Source of the DNA: Mesorhizobium sp. B1-1-8
GTDB lineage: Bacteria > Pseudomonadota > Alphaproteobacteria > Rhizobiales > Rhizobiaceae
Length of the DNA: 64,000 nt
Direction: 5' to 3'
Assembly (NCBI RefSeq): GCF_006442795.2
Contig: NZ_CP083956.1
Coordinates: 5,123,501 to 5,187,500 of the forward strand
Below the pieces are notes generated by a model. It was not told the DNA's origin. It saw nothing but the letters and a program-made list of their open reading frames with translations, and did not search any database. Shown here piece by piece: positions 29,065-38,414 of the stretch (the first letter of the stretch is position 1; the number at the start of each line of letters is the position of its first letter). The position numbers were made by a program, and so were the translations under genes.

Positions 29065-29165
29065 AGCATTTCGCGTGAAAAGGATTCACGCGACATGCTT
29101 TAGATCTTTGATTTAAGCATGTCTTATCCCGAAACCGCTGCACACTTTCGGGAGACATGCTTTAG
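29061..29165. repeat. Palindromic intergenic repeat (two hairpins)
   Basis: CTAAAGCAT...ATGCTTTAG (29061-29103) forms a near-perfect hairpin around TTCGCGTGAA/TTCACGCGA. A second hairpin (29114-29164) pairs AAGCATGTCT-CCCGAAA with TTTCGGG-AGACATGCTT. This style of element is common between genes in rhizobia. Its first TAA serves as the stop of the SDR gene. The rest of the gap to 29388 shows nothing I recognise. Confidence 0.75.
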
Positions 29166-29388
29166 CTGGCATGCGCAGCCGCACGCTCGCAAGAAAAAGG
29201 CCGGGCGCTGGTAAAGCGGCCCGGCCAAAATGAAGGTCAGAACCTTCAGAGGGGAACATCGCCCGGCGCAATGGGAGGAAAACACCGGACGATATGCGTT
29301 ATTTGGGCACTGACCGGCGCGTTTGCGACGAACAGAATTCCAAAAAATGCTCCAATTGCGGAAAAATCTCGCGCGGAGCGGTGAACTC

Positions 29389-30408
29389 TCAGCCGGCTGC
29401 AGGTGCCCCTTCCAGGAGATCGGCGTAGTGCCGCCGCGCCACGTCCGGGTGCGAGCGCAGGCGGCTCTTCAACACATTGACGCCGACGTTGCGAAACAGC
29501 GGATTGTCCGGGTCGCTTGCCGGCCCGCGCGCTTCCGCCGCCAGTTCCTCCGGCAGGTCGAGCAATGGGATCATCGCGTCGAGCCGGGCGCTGAAGAAGA
29601 ACGGAACGGAAATCCGCTCGATGCCGGCCGGCGGCGTGACGACGCGGTGCACGGTTGCCCGCAGGTAGCCGTTCGAGGCGAGTTCGAGCAATTCGCCGAT
29701 ATTGACCACCAGCGTTTGCGGGATCGGATCCACATCCACCCAGCTGCCGTCGTACTCCATCTGCAGCCCCTTGTTCTCGTCCTGCAGCAGAAGCGTCAGG
29801 AAACCGCCATCCTTATGCGCGCCGACGCCCTGGTCGTCGCCGGCGGCGTCGCGGCCGGGATAACGCACGATCTTCATGCGGTGGTTGGGCTCGCCGCGAT
29901 AGATCGGATCGAAGGCGTCTTCCTGCTGGTCGAGCGACAGCGCAAAGGCCTTGAGCAGGCGGATTGCCACCTCGGTCGCCCTGGCCTGCCAGGCCAGCAG
30001 CGCCGGCCTCAATTCGGGAAGCGCCGCGGGCCATTGGTTCGGCCCTTGCAGCCGCGTCCAGGCTGGGATGCCCGGCCCTTGTGGGATCGTCGCACGCTCG
30101 ACGCCGATGTCGAGCTGCTCGCGCCAGTCGGCCTTGCCCCTGGTCAACTCGCCACCGGCGCGCGTATAGCCGCGGAACTGCGGGGATTTGATCATCTCGA
30201 TTGCCAGCTTCTCGGCCTCCGGCAGGGCGAAGAACCAGCGCGCGGCGCCAAGCACAGCCTCCATATCCGACTGCGTTATGCCGTGCCCGGTGAGGTAGAA
30301 AAAGCCGACATCGCGGGCGGCGGTGCGCAAATCGAAGAGGAACGTTCGGCGCTCCGCCTCGCCCTGTTCGAGACGGTCGAGATCGAGCACCGGGATTATT
30401 CTGGGCAT
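29389..30408 (-). CDS. 2-oxoglutarate/Fe(II)-dependent oxygenase, isopenicillin N synthase family
   Basis: A 339-residue dioxygenase with the N-terminal DIOX_N domain (DVGFFYLTGHGI, ARWFFALP) and a 2OG-FeII_Oxy domain. The iron triad is visible as HKD in VGAHKDGGF near residue 215 and the distal His in RATVHRV near residue 270; Arg in ERISVPFFF would bind 2-oxoglutarate. Length is typical. The substrate is unknown. Neighbours (SDRs, anmK) give no clear pathway. Confidence 0.88.
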   Translation of the reverse strand: MPRIIPVLDLDRLEQGEAERRTFLFDLRTAARDVGFFYLTGHGITQSDMEAVLGAARWFFALPEAEKLAIEMIKSPQFRGYTRAGGELTRGKADWREQLDIGVERATIPQGPGIPAWTRLQGPNQWPAALPELRPALLAWQARATEVAIRLLKAFALSLDQQEDAFDPIYRGEPNHRMKIVRYPGRDAAGDDQGVGAHKDGGFLTLLLQDENKGLQMEYDGSWVDVDPIPQTLVVNIGELLELASNGYLRATVHRVVTPPAGIERISVPFFFSARLDAMIPLLDLPEELAAEARGPASDPDNPLFRNVGVNVLKSRLRSHPDVARRHYADLLEGAPAAG

Positions 30409-30582
30409 GGACAGGCTCCTCTGCCGCGCATTGCACCTGGCTCACGGTTACATGCGATGCACCGCGAACCAAGCAATGCACGATCCAATCTCGACGCCAA
30501 CGGAGGAAAGCCGGCGCTCAGATCCCGCGCCGGCCGGCAAATTGCGTTCAAACGAAGTAGACGGAGGGAGCGGGCGGCTGCT

Positions 30583-31272
30583 TCAGAACGTCTCGACCCA
30601 GGGCCTGAGCTCGACCTCGAAACTCCAGGCGCTGCGATGCTGGCGATGGACCGCGAGATAGGTCTCGGCGATGGCGTCCGGCGACAGGCGGCGATCCGGC
30701 CGGTCGGGCTCGGCAGCCTGTCCGGACGGCTCGATCTGGCCGTCGATGATAAAATGCGCGACGTGGATGTTCTTCGGGTTGAGTTCGCGCGCCATCGACT
30801 GCGCCAGTCCGCGCAGACCGAATTTCGGCATGGCAAAACCCGCCGAGCCGGAGAAGCCCTTGAGGCTTGCCGTGGCGCCGGTGAACAGGATCGAGCCGGA
30901 GCCGCGCGCCAGCAACCGGCGCGCCGCCTGCTGGCCGACCAGGAAGCCGCCATAGGCGCCGACCAGCAAGGCCTGCTTGACAGCCTCCGGATCGAGCTCG
31001 GCGATCGGGCCGCGCGTGCGGCCGCTGGCATTGAAGACGGCAATCTCAAGCGGCCCGAGCTTGTCCGCCGCTTCGAACAGCCGGGCGACGGAGGCGGCGT
31101 CCGAGACATCGGTTTCCACGGCTTGCGCGCCGGTCTCGCCGATCAGCGCTGCCAGCTTGTCGACATTACGGGCGGCAAGAATAACGCGAAAACCTTCCCT
31201 GGTGAGGAGCCGCGCCAATGAGGCGCTCAGGCCCTGTCCCGCGCCTGCGATCACTGCGACGTCGGCTGCCAT
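30583..31272 (-). CDS. SDR-family oxidoreductase with FxxxK active site
   Basis: A 229-residue [17 protein letters not shown] nucleotide loop near residue 9, NASG in place of NAG, and a substrate/active-site segment [13 protein letters not shown] where the usual YxxxK is FxxxK. The Tyr-to-Phe change removes the catalytic hydroxyl, so activity is doubtful or altered. The start at 31272 has AGGAGGAAC upstream; the frame also opens at 31323 but without a ribosome site. Confidence 0.82.
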   Translation of the reverse strand: MAADVAVIAGAGQGLSASLARLLTREGFRVILAARNVDKLAALIGETGAQAVETDVSDAASVARLFEAADKLGPLEIAVFNASGRTRGPIAELDPEAVKQALLVGAYGGFLVGQQAARRLLARGSGSILFTGATASLKGFSGSAGFAMPKFGLRGLAQSMARELNPKNIHVAHFIIDGQIEPSGQAAEPDRPDRRLSPDAIAETYLAVHRQHRSAWSFEVELRPWVETF

Positions 31273-31514
31273 ATCGTTCCTCCTTGCGAATTTGCGTATC
31301 GACGCCGATACCGTCTGCCGCAAGGTCGCGCCTTATTCGTCGAGAGGCAAGAACGGCGTTGCTGCGATTTCGCCGTTCGACGCAAAAAGCGCCGGCAGTT
31401 GCCCTCAGGCTCAACCCAAATCGAAACAGGCGAAGGCCTTGCCTGCCGGGCCAATCCGTCCGACACGTGATTTCAGTGGGAATCGCATTGGCGGCAGCGT
31501 CTAAGGATACGACC

Positions 31515-32630
31515 ATGGAACCAATCTGGGCCGTCGGCCTGATGACCGGCACCGTGCTCGACGGCAACATCGACGTCGCGCTGATCAAGACCGACGGCGA
31601 ACGCATCGCCGATTTCGGCAGCTATACGCTGGCCCCCTACCCGCAATCGATCCGCGCCTTGCTGGAAGAGACGCTGCGCCAGGCAAGGGTCTGGAATTTC
31701 GAGGGGCCGGAGCCGGCGGTCTTTCGCGAGGCCGAAGAGGCGCTGACCCGCGCGCAGTCGGCGGCGGTCAAGGACCTTGTCGAGAGCCAGGGCAAGACGA
31801 TGGCCGATATCGGCGTGGTCGGTTTCCACGGCCAGACCGTGCTGCACCGCGCCCCGCAGCCGGGCCGGATCGGCCGCACGCGCCAGCTCGGCGACGGCGA
31901 GTTGATGGGTGCAATCCTCGGCACAAAGGTGGCATATGACTTCCGCTCGGCAGATGTGGCCGCCGGCGGGCAAGGCGCGCCTTTAGCCGCCGCCTATCAT
32001 GCAGCGCTGCTGAAGGAAGCCGATGCCAGCGGCGACACCGCCGTGCTCAATCTCGGCGGAGTCGGCAACATCACATGGTGGGACGGCAAGGACAATATCG
32101 TCGCCTTCGACACCGGGCCGGCCAACGCGCCGCTCAACGACTTCATCAAGGCGAAGGGGCGCGGCGAGATGGACCGGGACGGCAGGCTCGCGGCCGCCGG
32201 CACCGTCGATGAGGACAGGCTGGCGCGACTGCTGCAGCATCCGTATCTGACAAAGCCCTATCCGAAGTCGCTCGACCGTTTCGACTTCACCGCAGCGATG
32301 GCCGACGGGCTCGATGTGGAGGATGGCGCGGCGTTGCTGACGGCCTTCACTGTCTCCGCCGTCGGCAAGGCGCTCGACCTGTTGCCGCGCCGGCCGAAGC
32401 GGCTGGCGGTGAGCGGCGGCGGCCGCCGCAACCCGACGATGATGATAATGCTTGCCAGCCGCGCCGGTGTCGAGGTGGTGCAGGCCGAGACGCTCGGCTG
32501 GAAGGGTGACGCGGTGGAGGCCGAGTGCTTTGCCTTCCTGGCGGTGCGCGTGCTGCGCGGCCTGCCGATCAGCTTTCCGAGCACGACCGGCGTGCCGCAG
32601 CCGATGCGCGGCGGCCGGCTGGCCGGCTGA
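31515..32630 (+). CDS. anmK: Anhydro-N-acetylmuramic acid kinase
   Basis: A 371-residue kinase of the ASKHA fold that opens and phosphorylates 1,6-anhydro-MurNAc during cell-wall recycling. Motifs: [15 protein letters not shown] at the N-terminus (phosphate-1 loop), [33 protein letters not shown], and [13 protein letters not shown] near the end. Length fits the family. The start has AAGGA at 7 nt. The upstream 240 nt hold no gene. Confidence 0.93.
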   Translation: MEPIWAVGLMTGTVLDGNIDVALIKTDGERIADFGSYTLAPYPQSIRALLEETLRQARVWNFEGPEPAVFREAEEALTRAQSAAVKDLVESQGKTMADIGVVGFHGQTVLHRAPQPGRIGRTRQLGDGELMGAILGTKVAYDFRSADVAAGGQGAPLAAAYHAALLKEADASGDTAVLNLGGVGNITWWDGKDNIVAFDTGPANAPLNDFIKAKGRGEMDRDGRLAAAGTVDEDRLARLLQHPYLTKPYPKSLDRFDFTAAMADGLDVEDGAALLTAFTVSAVGKALDLLPRRPKRLAVSGGGRRNPTMMIMLASRAGVEVVQAETLGWKGDAVEAECFAFLAVRVLRGLPISFPSTTGVPQPMRGGRLAG

Positions 32631-32637
32631 TCAGGCC

Positions 32638-32741
32638 TAGAATGTTTCACCGTTTCACGGAAAAGGCGAAACACTCTATCCTTTGTTTTTACGCAATTCC
32701 GGACCGAAAACCGTGTCACACTTTTCCTGGAATTGCTCTAA
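32638..32741. repeat. Palindromic repeat element, copy 1
   Basis: About 104 bp nearly identical to 35146-35250 (a handful of differences). It folds into two hairpins: GTTTCACCGTTTC with the facing GAAA-GGCGAAAC, and AATTCC-GGA-GAAAA with TTTTCC-TGGAATT. Its right end (CTCTAA) supplies the TAG stop of the minus-strand acetyltransferase gene. Confidence 0.85.
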
Positions 32742-33160
32742 GCCAGGCGCTTCTGCAGGAAGATGCGGTGGCGGCCGGGCGGGAAGTCGGGCAGCGTGCC
32801 GAACGGCCGATAGCCCTGACGCTCATAAACTCTGGCGGCGGTCGGGCTGAAGGTGTCGATCCAGGCGCCATGGCAGCCGCGTGCCAGCGCTTCGCGTTCG
32901 GCTGCGTCGAGCATGCCGGCGGCGATGCGCCTGCCGCGAAAGCTTTCGTCGACCCATAGCCACTGCACATAGAGCCAGCCCCAGGCGGTGTAGCCGGAAA
33001 TGCCGGCGACGATCTCGCCGGCATTGTCGCGAACGAAGACGACAAGCGGCTTCCTGTCCGAGGCGCCGACGTCGCCGTCATTGAAGGCGGTGAGGCGCTC
33101 GCCTAGAAAGGCGAGGTCCCGCGGCAGGGGCTCGGCAGTGATCTCGAGCGTCGTCTTCAT
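32738..33160 (-). CDS. GNAT-family N-acetyltransferase
   Basis: A 140-residue GNAT with strand VQWLWVDESFRGRRIAAGML (acetyl-CoA loop R-G-R-R-I-A, a Q/RxxGxG/A variant), WIDTFSPTAARVYERQGYRPFG, and a short C-terminus. Length is typical. The start chosen is MKTTLEIT at 33160; the frame extends to 33247 but without coding character. The stop lies within the adjoining repeat element. The substrate is unknown. Confidence 0.82.
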   Translation of the reverse strand: MKTTLEITAEPLPRDLAFLGERLTAFNDGDVGASDRKPLVVFVRDNAGEIVAGISGYTAWGWLYVQWLWVDESFRGRRIAAGMLDAAEREALARGCHGAWIDTFSPTAARVYERQGYRPFGTLPDFPPGRHRIFLQKRLA

Positions 33161-33222
33161 CGCGCATCCGGATTCGGTTCGGAAGCCGAGCTGTAGCGAA
33201 GGACCGAACGGAGGTGCAAGCG

Positions 33223-34407
33223 TTACGGCTGGGCTGGCGAGCGCCATGCGGCAGCGGATGCCGCGACCAGCATCAGCAGAGCGGCGATCAAGGCACAGTT
33301 GGCAAAGCCGAGACCCGTATAGAGCGGGCCGAAGCCGGCGGTGCCGACAGTGACGGCGAGATAGGTCACCGCGCTGTTCAGGCCCATGATGGTGCCGCGC
33401 CGCGAAGGATCGAGCGCGGTCAGCCGCATGACCAGGACGTTGAGCCCGAAATGGTTGGCCAGGCCCCAGACAGCCACCGTCGCCAGAAGCAGGGCAAAGC
33501 CGCCGCTGCCAGCCGCCATCGCGACATAGACGGCAGCGACGAGCAAATAGGCGAAGGGCATCACACGGCGCGCGCCGAGGCGGTCGATGACACCGTCGAG
33601 CAGTGCCGCCGCGCCGAAGCCAAGACCGTAGGCCACCGCCGCCAGCCCATTGACGCTGACCGGCTCACCGAGCCCTTCGTGGAGATGATCGCCGAGATAA
33701 CCGTAGACGCCGTAGAAGGCGGTCATGAAGGCGCCGCAGGCGACGAGAAGCGGCAGGATGCCCGGCACGGCCAGCGCGCCGAGCGGCGAAGGCGCCGGAC
33801 CGCTTTTCTTCTCGTCGGGCAGCGAACTCATCGCCAGGCCGGCAACCCCGGTCGCGGCCAAAAGCGCGACAGCAGCGAAGACGGCGCGCCAGTGGATGAG
33901 ATCGGCAAGCACAGCCGACAGCGAGACGCCGGCGACCATCGAAAGCGTCCAGCCGGTAAGCACGACGCCGATCGTGCCGCTTTCGCGGCCGGGCGGCGCA
34001 ATCGCCGCCGAGCTGGCATAGATCGCCGGCATGGCGATGCCCGCGGCGATGCCGGCGACAAGCTGGGCGGCGATCAGCGCGGTCACCGCCGGCGCCAGGG
34101 CGCTGGCGACCAGCGCCAGGGCAAGCAGCATCAACGCGCCTTGCAGCATGCGCCGCGCGCCGAGCCTGTCGATGTAACGGGCAAGGAAGAGCGCGCTGGC
34201 CGAGGTGCCGAGGCCGAAGGCGGCGGCAGCCGTCATCACAGCCGGCACGCTTGCCCCGAAAGATGCCGCGACGGCTGGCGCAATCGGGCCAAGAACAAGC
34301 GAGTTCGAACCGATGACCGCGATGCAGCCGGTGAGCAGATATGCGGCCGCCGGGATCGGCGCGCGGGATGTGGCCGTCAGAATTGCTGATTGATCACCGT
34401 TCGACAT
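33223..34407 (-). CDS. MFS transporter
   Basis: A 394-residue twelve-span major facilitator. The motif A-like loop is ARYIDRLGARRMLQ (about residue 77), repeated in the second half as DGVIDRLGARRV. Such proteins of the CynX/DHA1 type usually export drugs or small metabolites. It is divergent from an Lrp/AsnC regulator (48 nt apart), which probably controls it. Confidence 0.85.
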   Translation of the reverse strand: MSNGDQSAILTATSRAPIPAAAYLLTGCIAVIGSNSLVLGPIAPAVAASFGASVPAVMTAAAAFGLGTSASALFLARYIDRLGARRMLQGALMLLALALVASALAPAVTALIAAQLVAGIAAGIAMPAIYASSAAIAPPGRESGTIGVVLTGWTLSMVAGVSLSAVLADLIHWRAVFAAVALLAATGVAGLAMSSLPDEKKSGPAPSPLGALAVPGILPLLVACGAFMTAFYGVYGYLGDHLHEGLGEPVSVNGLAAVAYGLGFGAAALLDGVIDRLGARRVMPFAYLLVAAVYVAMAAGSGGFALLLATVAVWGLANHFGLNVLVMRLTALDPSRRGTIMGLNSAVTYLAVTVGTAGFGPLYTGLGFANCALIAALLMLVAASAAAWRSPAQP

Positions 34408-34455
34408 ATCGCCATAATACCCGAACTAAATTCCGCACCAACGGGGAATTTCCAG

Positions 34456-34995
34456 ATGGACGCAGAAACAGATGACATTCAGCGGAACAGGCAGCCGGCC
34501 CGCGAAATCGACGCGATCGACCGAAAAATATTAGGCGCGCTCGTCGACGACGCCACCATCAGCTACGCCAAGCTCGGCGACCGCGTCGGCCTGTCGCCGC
34601 CGGCGGCGCATGAGCGGGTCAAGCGGCTCAAGCGCAGCGGCGCCATCCGCGCCACCGCGGCGATCATCGACCCGAGGGCGGTGAAGAAGCCGCTGCTCGC
34701 CTTCGTGCATGTCGACACCAGGGGCTGGGGCAAGACGCCGGAGCTGATGGCGATTTCCGAATGTCCGGAGGTCGAGGAGATCCATTCGGTGGCCGGCGAC
34801 AGCTGCATGCTGCTCAAGGTGCGCACCGAGGACACGCGGGCGCTGGAAGGCCTTCTGTCACGCCTCTACGAGACGCCGGGCGTCGTCTCGACGCGCAGCT
34901 ATGTGGTGCTGTCGACCTATCTCGAGCGGCCGGTGCAGCCCGATAACACGCAAAAGTGGCCGACGCCCCGGCACATGGCGACGCCGGTTTATTAG
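34456..34995 (+). CDS. Lrp/AsnC-family transcriptional regulator
   Basis: A 179-residue regulator: N-terminal HTH (DRKILGALVDDATISYAKLG, VGLSPPAAHERVKRLKRSG), then the RAM effector domain with VEEIHSVAGDSCMLLKV. The start has GGGGAA upstream. Lrp proteins sense amino acids; the divergent MFS transporter suggests an exporter of an amino acid or related compound as target, by inference. The 48-nt gap is short and AT-richer than the genes. Confidence 0.87.
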   Translation: MDAETDDIQRNRQPAREIDAIDRKILGALVDDATISYAKLGDRVGLSPPAAHERVKRLKRSGAIRATAAIIDPRAVKKPLLAFVHVDTRGWGKTPELMAISECPEVEEIHSVAGDSCMLLKVRTEDTRALEGLLSRLYETPGVVSTRSYVVLSTYLERPVQPDNTQKWPTPRHMATPVY

Positions 34996-35144
34996 GCGGA
35001 GAGCTGTTGCGGGTTCGCGGCGCCGCGGTAGATATCGAGAATGCGCGTGACTAATTGCATGTTGCGGCTGCATGTTTCCACCTGCGCCGATCGCGGAAAT
35101 CATCGAACGTCATTGCCACGGATTCCTTGTGGGTCGCTCCAACG

Positions 35145-35250
35145 CTAGAGCGTTTCACCGTTTCACGGAAACGGCGAAACACTCTATCCCTTTGTTTTTA
35201 CGCAATTCCGGACGGAAAACCGTGTCACACTTTTCCTGGAATTGCTCTAG
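35145..35250. repeat. Palindromic repeat element, copy 2
   Basis: This copy has perfect 7-bp terminal inverted repeats, CTAGAGC and GCTCTAG, and the same two internal hairpins as 32638-32741. It sits in a 302-nt gap (34996-35297) that otherwise shows no gene. The ends and size suggest a MITE- or REP-like element with no coding capacity. Confidence 0.85.
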
Positions 35251-35297
35251 CCTGAAAGCGCGCAAGCGTGCTCTTTCCAAGGAATCCGTCATGTGAT

Positions 35298-36737
35298 TCA
35301 GACACCATGCTCGGTAACCGCTGCCTCGTTGAGGTGCGCTGGAGCGTTCTGGAGAGCAGGCTTGGTATTGATTGGCACCGAGAACAGCGCGGTCAAAAGT
35401 CCACCGATCATTAGAATCGCGAAATGGATATGGAAATTCGAAATCGCTGCCGGGCCGGAGGCGTTTCCGAGCAGCGCAATCACGAGCGCGACGCCGAACA
35501 CCGAGCCCATTTGGCGGATCGAAAGGTTTACCGCACTTCCAACTCCGAAGCGCTGGGCAGGCAAGCCAAATACCGCGGCCGCCGTCACCGACGGTAGAAT
35601 CAGGCCAACCCCGATGCCACCCAGTAGTAGTCCCGGGAGCCAACCAGACAGATAGTTCGGCGTTGGCCCGAGCCTGAGCAGATACCAGGCCCCTCCAAGG
35701 GCAAAGATAATTCCTCCACCCACCAGTAGCGCACGGTGACCCAAGCGTGCCGCTCGGCGGCCGGCCAGAACCGCGACGGGAATGACCATCAACGGACCAG
35801 GTGTCACTGCCATTCCTGCGACCGGTAGCGAATAGCCCCAGACCCGCGTCAGGAAAAAGAAAAACCCGAAGAACATTGCAGTGAACGTTAGAGAGAATAC
35901 GAACGTCGCTGTGTTCGCAAATCGAAAGTTGGCATCCCTAAACAGCGTCAGATCGAGAGCGGGAGATTTTACCCTTGCGGCCCACGCGACAAACCCGGCA
36001 AGGACCAGCAAGCCAATGGCGATTGCGTAGCAAGTCGCGGGAGCGGTCCATGTCCACTCTGACGAGTTGACCACACCGAGCGCCACGCATCCCACACCGA
36101 AGATCAACATGAGAATGCCCGGGACATCCGGCAGTGCGCCGGCTTCCGGACTACGAGATTCTTTCAGTCTATTCACCCCGAGACCCAGGGCCACCAGCCC
36201 AACGGGCACGTTGATAAAAAACACCCAGCGCCAACCCAACGAGGCGACGACAAACGACCCAAGTGCCGGACCGACGGCTGCTGCGAGCGCGCCCACGGCG
36301 CCCCAGAGACTAACCGCAATGGCGCGCTTTTGAGGAGGAAAGGCGTCAAGGACGAGCGCAAGCGACGCCGGCGTCAAAAGCGCGGCGCCTACCGCCTGCA
36401 ATACGCGGAAGCCGATAAGCGTAGTGGAGTTTCCGGCGAAACCATAGAGCGCCGATGCAAATGTGAAGATCACAACGGCAATCACAAATAGCCATTTGCG
36501 TCCGTAGAGATCGGCCAATCGACCTGCTGGAACAAGTAGTGCGCCATATACGATAGTGTAGGCATTGAGCACCCACGAAAGCTCGGTCACTGATGTCCCT
36601 GCGAACGAATCGCGGATGTTTTGAAATGCGACGAACAGAATTGTCGTGTCCAACATCACGAGAAACATGGCGAGGCTGCACACGCCGAAACTGGCCCATG
36701 GCGAGACCGATGACAGACGGTTGTTCAAGGACGACAT
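35298..36737 (-). CDS. MFS drug-efflux transporter, DHA2 (EmrB/QacA) type
   Basis: A 479-residue, about 14-span transporter. Family motifs: FLVMLDTTILFVAFQNI in the first span (motif D1-like), ADLYGRKW loop, RVLQAVGAALLTPASLALV, and GPALGSFVVASLGWRWVFFINVPVGL (motif C). The DNA is visibly less GC-rich and has different codon choice from the flanks, a sign of recent transfer shared with the next gene. The substrate is unknown; antimicrobial or dye export is typical. Confidence 0.88.
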   Translation of the reverse strand: MSSLNNRLSSVSPWASFGVCSLAMFLVMLDTTILFVAFQNIRDSFAGTSVTELSWVLNAYTIVYGALLVPAGRLADLYGRKWLFVIAVVIFTFASALYGFAGNSTTLIGFRVLQAVGAALLTPASLALVLDAFPPQKRAIAVSLWGAVGALAAAVGPALGSFVVASLGWRWVFFINVPVGLVALGLGVNRLKESRSPEAGALPDVPGILMLIFGVGCVALGVVNSSEWTWTAPATCYAIAIGLLVLAGFVAWAARVKSPALDLTLFRDANFRFANTATFVFSLTFTAMFFGFFFFLTRVWGYSLPVAGMAVTPGPLMVIPVAVLAGRRAARLGHRALLVGGGIIFALGGAWYLLRLGPTPNYLSGWLPGLLLGGIGVGLILPSVTAAAVFGLPAQRFGVGSAVNLSIRQMGSVFGVALVIALLGNASGPAAISNFHIHFAILMIGGLLTALFSVPINTKPALQNAPAHLNEAAVTEHGV

Positions 36738-36934
36738 GACTTAAACCTCTCTAGCTTGGAGACCCAAGGGCCCCTCAAAGAGATACCCGGTGGGAAGCCG
36801 CGCTCGACCACGCCGACGCTCGTTGGTCGTGCAGCCCTGGCAACGTTCTATGGAATGTTCCCTGCCGGCCACCGATCGTCCTTTCCTGTGACCGCCCGCT
36901 TCGGCAGCAACGAACCGTGCTGGAAGTCGCACGT

Positions 36935-37441
36935 TCAGGTCGAATGCGGCCGCACACGGGGGGCAGGTTTCAACAGCAGTCGGAACACCAGGAAATGCGA
37001 AACGAGCAACAGGGGCACGTACACCGTCGGGATGTAGAACGCAGCACCGAGAACGCCCGGCTCTAAGCCGATGCCCACCACACCTTGGTAATAGGCAAAC
37101 AGCAGGTCGATACTTCCCTCGATGTTGAACAACCAAACCGCGGTGATCGCCCAGGATGCGCGCGCAGAGAGGGCGAACGTAGCCACGATGGCGAGAAGTG
37201 AGGCGGTTAAGTCACCGTACGCCGCTGGAAGCGCGAAGGCAGGGGGTAGCTGGGGGGAAACAATGCCTGGCATCAAAAAGCTCAGACCTGCGTATCTGAT
37301 CATGTGAGGGGCGATCAATGCGTTGAGCGCATCCTCCCTGTCCATCACCTGGAGACGCGGCCAAATGTAGAGTTGTGCTACCCGGCCGAATGCTACGAGC
37401 CCCAGCAGGACGCTAAGGCCAATGATTTCTTTGGTATTCAT
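36935..37441 (-). CDS. Hypothetical multi-span membrane protein
   Basis: A 168-residue protein with four or five hydrophobic segments (about 7-26, 50-70, 78-95, 103-120, 135-158) and short polar loops. No motif was recognised. Composition resembles that of the DHA2 transporter gene and differs from the flanks. The 197 nt between the two hold no convincing gene. It may have arrived with the transporter. Confidence 0.6.
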   Translation of the reverse strand: MNTKEIIGLSVLLGLVAFGRVAQLYIWPRLQVMDREDALNALIAPHMIRYAGLSFLMPGIVSPQLPPAFALPAAYGDLTASLLAIVATFALSARASWAITAVWLFNIEGSIDLLFAYYQGVVGIGLEPGVLGAAFYIPTVYVPLLLVSHFLVFRLLLKPAPRVRPHST

Positions 37442-37498
37442 GGGCGCACTCCGTTCGCAACAGCGCAGATGATGGTCGCCGGCGACATGGCGGGTTCC

Positions 37499-38329
37499 TC
37501 AGCTCTTGCCTGGAACAGCCTCGAAGACTGCGGTCAGGATGCCAAGCCGGCCTTCCATGAGATTGCGTCCGAGGTTGGCGGCAAGATCCATCATGCCCGG
37601 TCCCATGACGACGCCGAGATTGGGCGAAGGGGGCGGACCGGACGCCCGCAGTTGCGCAAACCAGGTCTTGGCGGGCGCGGTGTCGTCCTGCCATACCAGC
37701 GCATTGAAGCCGGCGGGCTCGATCGCCTCGCGCGTCGCACTGGCGGTGAGCAGAAAGCTTTCCGCGGGCGTCGGCGCCCAGGGAACGGGATAATGCGGGT
37801 CGCCGCTGTTCAGCACAACGTCGAAGGTTGCAAACCTGCCGCCCGGCTTCAGCACGCGTCTGATCTCACGATAGAGCTGCGTTCTGTCGTGGATGTTCAT
37901 CGCAACATGCTGCAGCAAGACTGCGTCGAATTCACCGTCGTCGAAGGGCAGCGCCAGCGCGCTGCCGCTTTCGAACGACACCTGCCCACTCAGTCCGGTG
38001 CGCTCGGTCAGATAGCGCGCGGCCTCGACGAACGGCTCGCTGAGATCGACGCCGGTCACCTGGCAACCGCAGGTCGCGGCGAGAAAGCGCGCCGGTCCGC
38101 CTACACCTGATCCGACATCCAGAACCGACATGTCGGCGGTGATGCCGGCTAGCCTGGCGAGCTCGGCGGTCGCGGCGAGCCCGCGGGTGTGGAACTGATC
38201 GAGCGCCGCCAGTTGCTCAGGCATAAGCCGCTGCTCCTCCGGTCCGAAAACAGCAAGTGCTGCCTTCAGCCGTTCGGTCAGGCCTGTCGCGCGGTAGTGG
38301 TCGCGAACGCGATCGACATTATCGGTCAT
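37499..38329 (-). CDS. SAM-dependent methyltransferase (UbiE/class I)
   Basis: A 276-residue class I methyltransferase: motif I VLDVGSGVGGPARFLA near residue 81, VTGVDLSEPFVEAA (acidic end of strand 2), ALPFDDGEFDAVLLQHVAMNI (motif II) and RVLKPGGRFATFDVV (motif III). These resemble sarcosine/glycine methyltransferase and ubiquinone-type enzymes, but the substrate cannot be read off. The start at 38329 has AGAGGAA upstream. It is divergent from a LysR regulator. Confidence 0.85.
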   Translation of the reverse strand: MTDNVDRVRDHYRATGLTERLKAALAVFGPEEQRLMPEQLAALDQFHTRGLAATAELARLAGITADMSVLDVGSGVGGPARFLAATCGCQVTGVDLSEPFVEAARYLTERTGLSGQVSFESGSALALPFDDGEFDAVLLQHVAMNIHDRTQLYREIRRVLKPGGRFATFDVVLNSGDPHYPVPWAPTPAESFLLTASATREAIEPAGFNALVWQDDTAPAKTWFAQLRASGPPPSPNLGVVMGPGMMDLAANLGRNLMEGRLGILTAVFEAVPGKS

Positions 38330-38414
38330 TGCAGGTTCCTCTGAGCTTCCAATCGTTGCAGCAGACATAAGACCGCTTTCGGCCTGCGACTATCCGCGAT
38401 AATATCGATGCGCC

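Noticed and set aside
32711..32741. TGTCACA inside the repeat elements as ECF41 -35 boxes
   Set aside because: The sequence 16 nt downstream is TCTA, not CGTC, and the box belongs to the repeat hairpin.
36738..36934. Small frames upstream of the DHA2 transporter as a regulator gene
   Set aside because: No helix-turn-helix or ribosome site; codon usage is not coding-like.
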